A DNA stretch of 15,674 bases from NCBI GenBank assembly GCA_016180375.1, contig JACPBJ010000128.1, positions 1 through 15,674 of the forward strand, read 5' to 3'. The notes beneath the pieces are model-generated. The model was given only the letters and a program-made list of their open reading frames with translations, had not been told where the DNA came from and ran no database searches. Origin of the DNA: Nitrososphaerota archaeon (GTDB lineage Archaea > Thermoproteota > Nitrososphaeria > Nitrososphaerales > UBA57). Below are positions 13,871-15,674 of this stretch, piece by piece. Both the position numbers and the translations under genes were made by a program. Within the stretch, counting starts at the first letter, position 1. Every line of letters begins with the position of its first letter.

Positions 13871-14805
13871 ACCCGATGTTTAAGGCCGCAATAGAAAGAG
13901 TTTCCCGCATCGAAATTAAAGACTTCGACCTTGAGCACTCTCTGGTATGCGGTCAGGTATTCCGCTGGCGTCGGAATAAAGGATGGTGGTATCGAGCCAT
14001 AGAAAATGGCATCGTAAAAGTCAGAAAGGCAGGAAATTATTTGGAACTTGTGGGGACAGAAGGGGTGGATTGGGGTAATGTACTTTCGAGCTATTTCCGA
14101 CTCGGTGACAACTTGGGAAAGATACTTTGCGAGATAGACAAGGATGATTTTATCTCTCAAGCCATAAGGAGATACAGAGGGCTGAGGCTAATACGGCAAG
14201 ATCCTTGGGAATGCATCATAAGCTACATGATAGCAACAAATTCGAACATCCCTCAAATCGAAAGAAACTTGGAGAATCTGTGCAGATCGTTTGGGAAGCG
14301 AATCATCTTCGATGGTATGGACTTCTATACCTTCCCAACAGCAGAGGCATTAGCGAGGACCGATGTTTCAACATTACGAGCTTGCAAGGTAGGTTATCGG
14401 GCAGAGTTCATCGGGGCTACTGCTCAGGCATTAGCGAGCGGAGGCTCCATTTTCCAGAGTTTGAATTCGTTGCCCTATGAAAGCGCAAGGGAACTGTTGC
14501 TAGAGAAACTTGACCAGCGAAAGGTCTTCAAGGGAATCGGACCGAAGGTTGCAGACTGCATACTGCTTTTTTCTTTTGACAAACTCGCGGCTTTCCCTAC
14601 GGATGTTTGGATACTTAGGACAGTGTTGCAGAAGTATTCGCACCTGTTCGAGAAAGAGTACTTGTCAAAGCTCTCGCTAAAAGCATCCAAAAGGTCATTA
14701 GGAGTCAGGGATTACTACATAATCTCTCGGAAAATGAGGGAGTATTTCGGCAGATTTGCAGGCTATGCACAAGAGTATCTTTACCATTTTGCAAGGACAG
14801 GCTAG
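13867..14805 (+). CDS. ogg: 8-oxoguanine DNA glycosylase/AP lyase (OGG1 type)
   Basis: The 312-residue HhH-GPD superfamily enzyme removes 8-oxoguanine from DNA and nicks the strand. The N-terminal OGG domain shows LVCGQVFRWRR (about 26-36). The core has LIRQDPWECIISYMIATNSNI (about 108-128, in the place of the human 'LRQDPIECLFSFICSSNNNI'). The helix-hairpin-helix FKGIGPKVADC contains the catalytic lysine at about 227. The conserved aspartate lies in FPTDVW (about 246). Domain order and length match eukaryotic-style OGG1 more than the small archaeal AGOG. The ATG overlaps the stop of the Hsp20-like gene (ATGA). A second ATG three codons in is also possible. Its stop shares a CTAG with the convergent eL13 gene. 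Confidence 0.92.
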   Translation: MNPMFKAAIERVSRIEIKDFDLEHSLVCGQVFRWRRNKGWWYRAIENGIVKVRKAGNYLELVGTEGVDWGNVLSSYFRLGDNLGKILCEIDKDDFISQAIRRYRGLRLIRQDPWECIISYMIATNSNIPQIERNLENLCRSFGKRIIFDGMDFYTFPTAEALARTDVSTLRACKVGYRAEFIGATAQALASGGSIFQSLNSLPYESARELLLEKLDQRKVFKGIGPKVADCILLFSFDKLAAFPTDVWILRTVLQKYSHLFEKEYLSKLSLKASKRSLGVRDYYIISRKMREYFGRFAGYAQEYLYHFARTG

Positions 14806-15095
14806 GTCGATAACCAAGACTTCAGAGCAGTTACGTTCTTTTCCTTCTTTGTAGACCTCTGCTTATCCACATATAATCTAAGTTTCTTCGCAACTTGTGG
14901 CGTAATGTTTGCCTCTTTGAGCTCCTGCAGTGAGAAGCCTCGCCCTGCCCTTGAAAGGGCTTCGGAGTTGTGAGGGTTAACGCGTGCTATTGGAACAGGA
15001 CCCGATGGTTTGTGAATCTTCGCCTTAGGCTTGGCTTGGGCCTCGGTACTTGCGGTGGGTTGCTTGTCTTTCTTTGGCTTTGATTTGGAACTCAT
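14802..15095 (-). CDS. rpl13e: Ribosomal protein eL13 (L13e)
   Basis: The 97-residue protein has a lysine/proline/alanine-rich, disordered N-terminus (about 1-35). It is followed by the eL13 core: VNPHNSEALSRAGRGFSLQELKEANI, then VAKKLRLYVDKQRSTKKEKNV, which matches the 'GRGFS..EL..AG......ARKLGI.VD.RR....EEN' signature. It is a component of the large ribosomal subunit, found in eukaryotes and a subset of archaea (notably TACK and Asgard lineages). Archaeal forms are short like this one. The ATG at 15093-15095 sits about 26 nt after a TATA box and so is leaderless. It converges on the OGG1 gene, with both stop codons read from one CTAG. Confidence 0.9.
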   Translation of the reverse strand: MSSKSKPKKDKQPTASTEAQAKPKAKIHKPSGPVPIARVNPHNSEALSRAGRGFSLQELKEANITPQVAKKLRLYVDKQRSTKKEKNVTALKSWLST

Positions 15096-15116
15096 ACTCG
15101 CCCCTACATTGCAGGA

Positions 15117-15124
15117 GTTTTAAT
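15117..15124 (-). promoter_or_regulatory. TATA box for eL13
   Basis: The minus strand reads ATTAAAAC, centred about 26 nt before the eL13 ATG. It lies in the 36-bp gap downstream of the SpoIIM-like gene, so eL13 has its own promoter. Confidence 0.6.
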
Positions 15125-15131
15125 CTCTTGC

Positions 15132-15671
15132 CTAGCTTGCACGTATGAACAGAACTTCGATTGCAGCGCCCAAGAGCAAGAATATCGCCATGATACCTAT
15201 AACAACTCCTGTTCGCCTCAGCCCTGACCTAGCTCTCTTTCTGATTATACCTCGAAGCAGATATGTCCCTTCCGTGACGCCTGCTGCATACGATAGGAAC
15301 TCAAACCAGAAGAATGGCGTCAGCGCAACAGCAAGAAGGAGCAAAGGGCCACTGATATTCATCGTTATTCCCGTTGCGCCAAAAACGAGTCCCGTATTGT
15401 AGATTATTATCCCAGCGAGGACTGCCCCAAAACCCGGAATTATCATGAGCAGAGTTGCGCGAAAATTGTTCAGAAATATCGTGTCCACGGAGACTTTCTG
15501 TGGAAGCACCTGCTTTGCCTGATCGATTATCTCTTGAGCTTCCTTCTCTTCAATAGGCATGCTTGCCGATATGAACGCTATGCCTATGAGAGCCACAAGC
15601 ACGACTGCAAAGAGCCTGAACCAGTTCCTCGGGAAGAGCTTAGGTTTGGGCTCCGGTAATGAATTCTCCAA
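15132..15671 (-). CDS. SpoIIM/DUF95 family membrane protein (start possibly outside the window)
   Basis: At least 179 residues are visible: a short proline-rich N-terminus, a first membrane helix (about 18-36), a roughly 30-residue loop, and four more helices. The family segment 'FLNNFRATLLMIIPGFGAVLAG' and the later 'FFWFEFLSYAAGVTEGTYLLR' are typical of SpoIIM-like (COG1300) proteins. In Bacillus SpoIIM works with SpoIID and SpoIIP in engulfment. Archaeal homologues do not sporulate and their role is unknown, with a possible membrane-organising or transport-accessory function. The first start codon visible is TTG at 15669-15671. The frame stays open to the window edge, so the true start may lie beyond. 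It precedes eL13 on the same strand. Confidence 0.75.
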   Translation of the reverse strand: MENSLPEPKPKLFPRNWFRLFAVVLVALIGIAFISASMPIEEKEAQEIIDQAKQVLPQKVSVDTIFLNNFRATLLMIIPGFGAVLAGIIIYNTGLVFGATGITMNISGPLLLLAVALTPFFWFEFLSYAAGVTEGTYLLRGIIRKRARSGLRRTGVVIGIMAIFLLLGAAIEVLFIRAS

Positions 15672-15674
15672 TGT

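Noticed and set aside
13519..14160. 213-codon minus-strand frame opposite the Hsp20-like and OGG1 genes
   Set aside because: The plus strand encodes two recognisable, translationally coupled proteins here. The antisense product shows no domain.
1..15674. Mobile element, prophage, CRISPR or defence island
   Set aside because: No transposase, integrase, repeat-spacer pattern or known defence gene is present. The genes are mainly housekeeping with uniform-looking composition.

Overview
The window is chromosomal DNA from an archaeon, most likely a TACK-group organism of the Thaumarchaeota/Nitrososphaeria type. The evidence is a class II glycyl-tRNA synthetase of archaeal/eukaryotic style, ribosomal protein eL13, a eukaryote-like OGG1 glycosylase, a HerA-type ATPase, and A/T-rich TATA boxes about 25-30 nt upstream of start codons with almost no leader. 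The lineage is inferred from family content and promoter style. I saw no rRNA, tRNA, CRISPR array, insertion sequence or defence island.

Layout. 1-1577 (+): the end of an unidentified gene overlaps a HerA/FtsK-like ATPase (ATGA overlap). 1619-3169 (+): an HTH regulator, then a DUF92/VTE6-like membrane protein that converges on glycyl-tRNA synthetase (3166-4623, -). 4647-5039 has no clear protein gene. It holds an orphan TATA box, an 18-codon micro-ORF and a striking 26-bp inverted repeat. 5040-7189 (+): a phosphohexomutase and a short-chain dehydrogenase whose first ~20 residues lie in another frame. 7223-10592 (-): a run of CBS-domain protein, second phosphohexomutase and ThiL, in transcription order. 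The CBS protein is also frame-broken near its N-terminus, and its C-terminal region looks like a ribosome hibernation factor (HPF/S30AE) fold. 10712-14805 (+): a tightly coupled cluster of UPF0182 membrane protein, membrane-anchored Hsp20-like protein and OGG1. 14802-15671 (-): eL13 and a SpoIIM-like membrane protein that may continue past the window edge.

Most of this is housekeeping: translation (GlyRS, eL13), sugar-phosphate metabolism, thiamine diphosphate synthesis and DNA repair. The items most worth a second look are the CBS-HPF fusion, the two N-terminal +1 reading-frame breaks that both fall at a CCT-T sequence, the folded intergenic element at 4892-4978, and the UPF0182/Hsp20/OGG1 operon.
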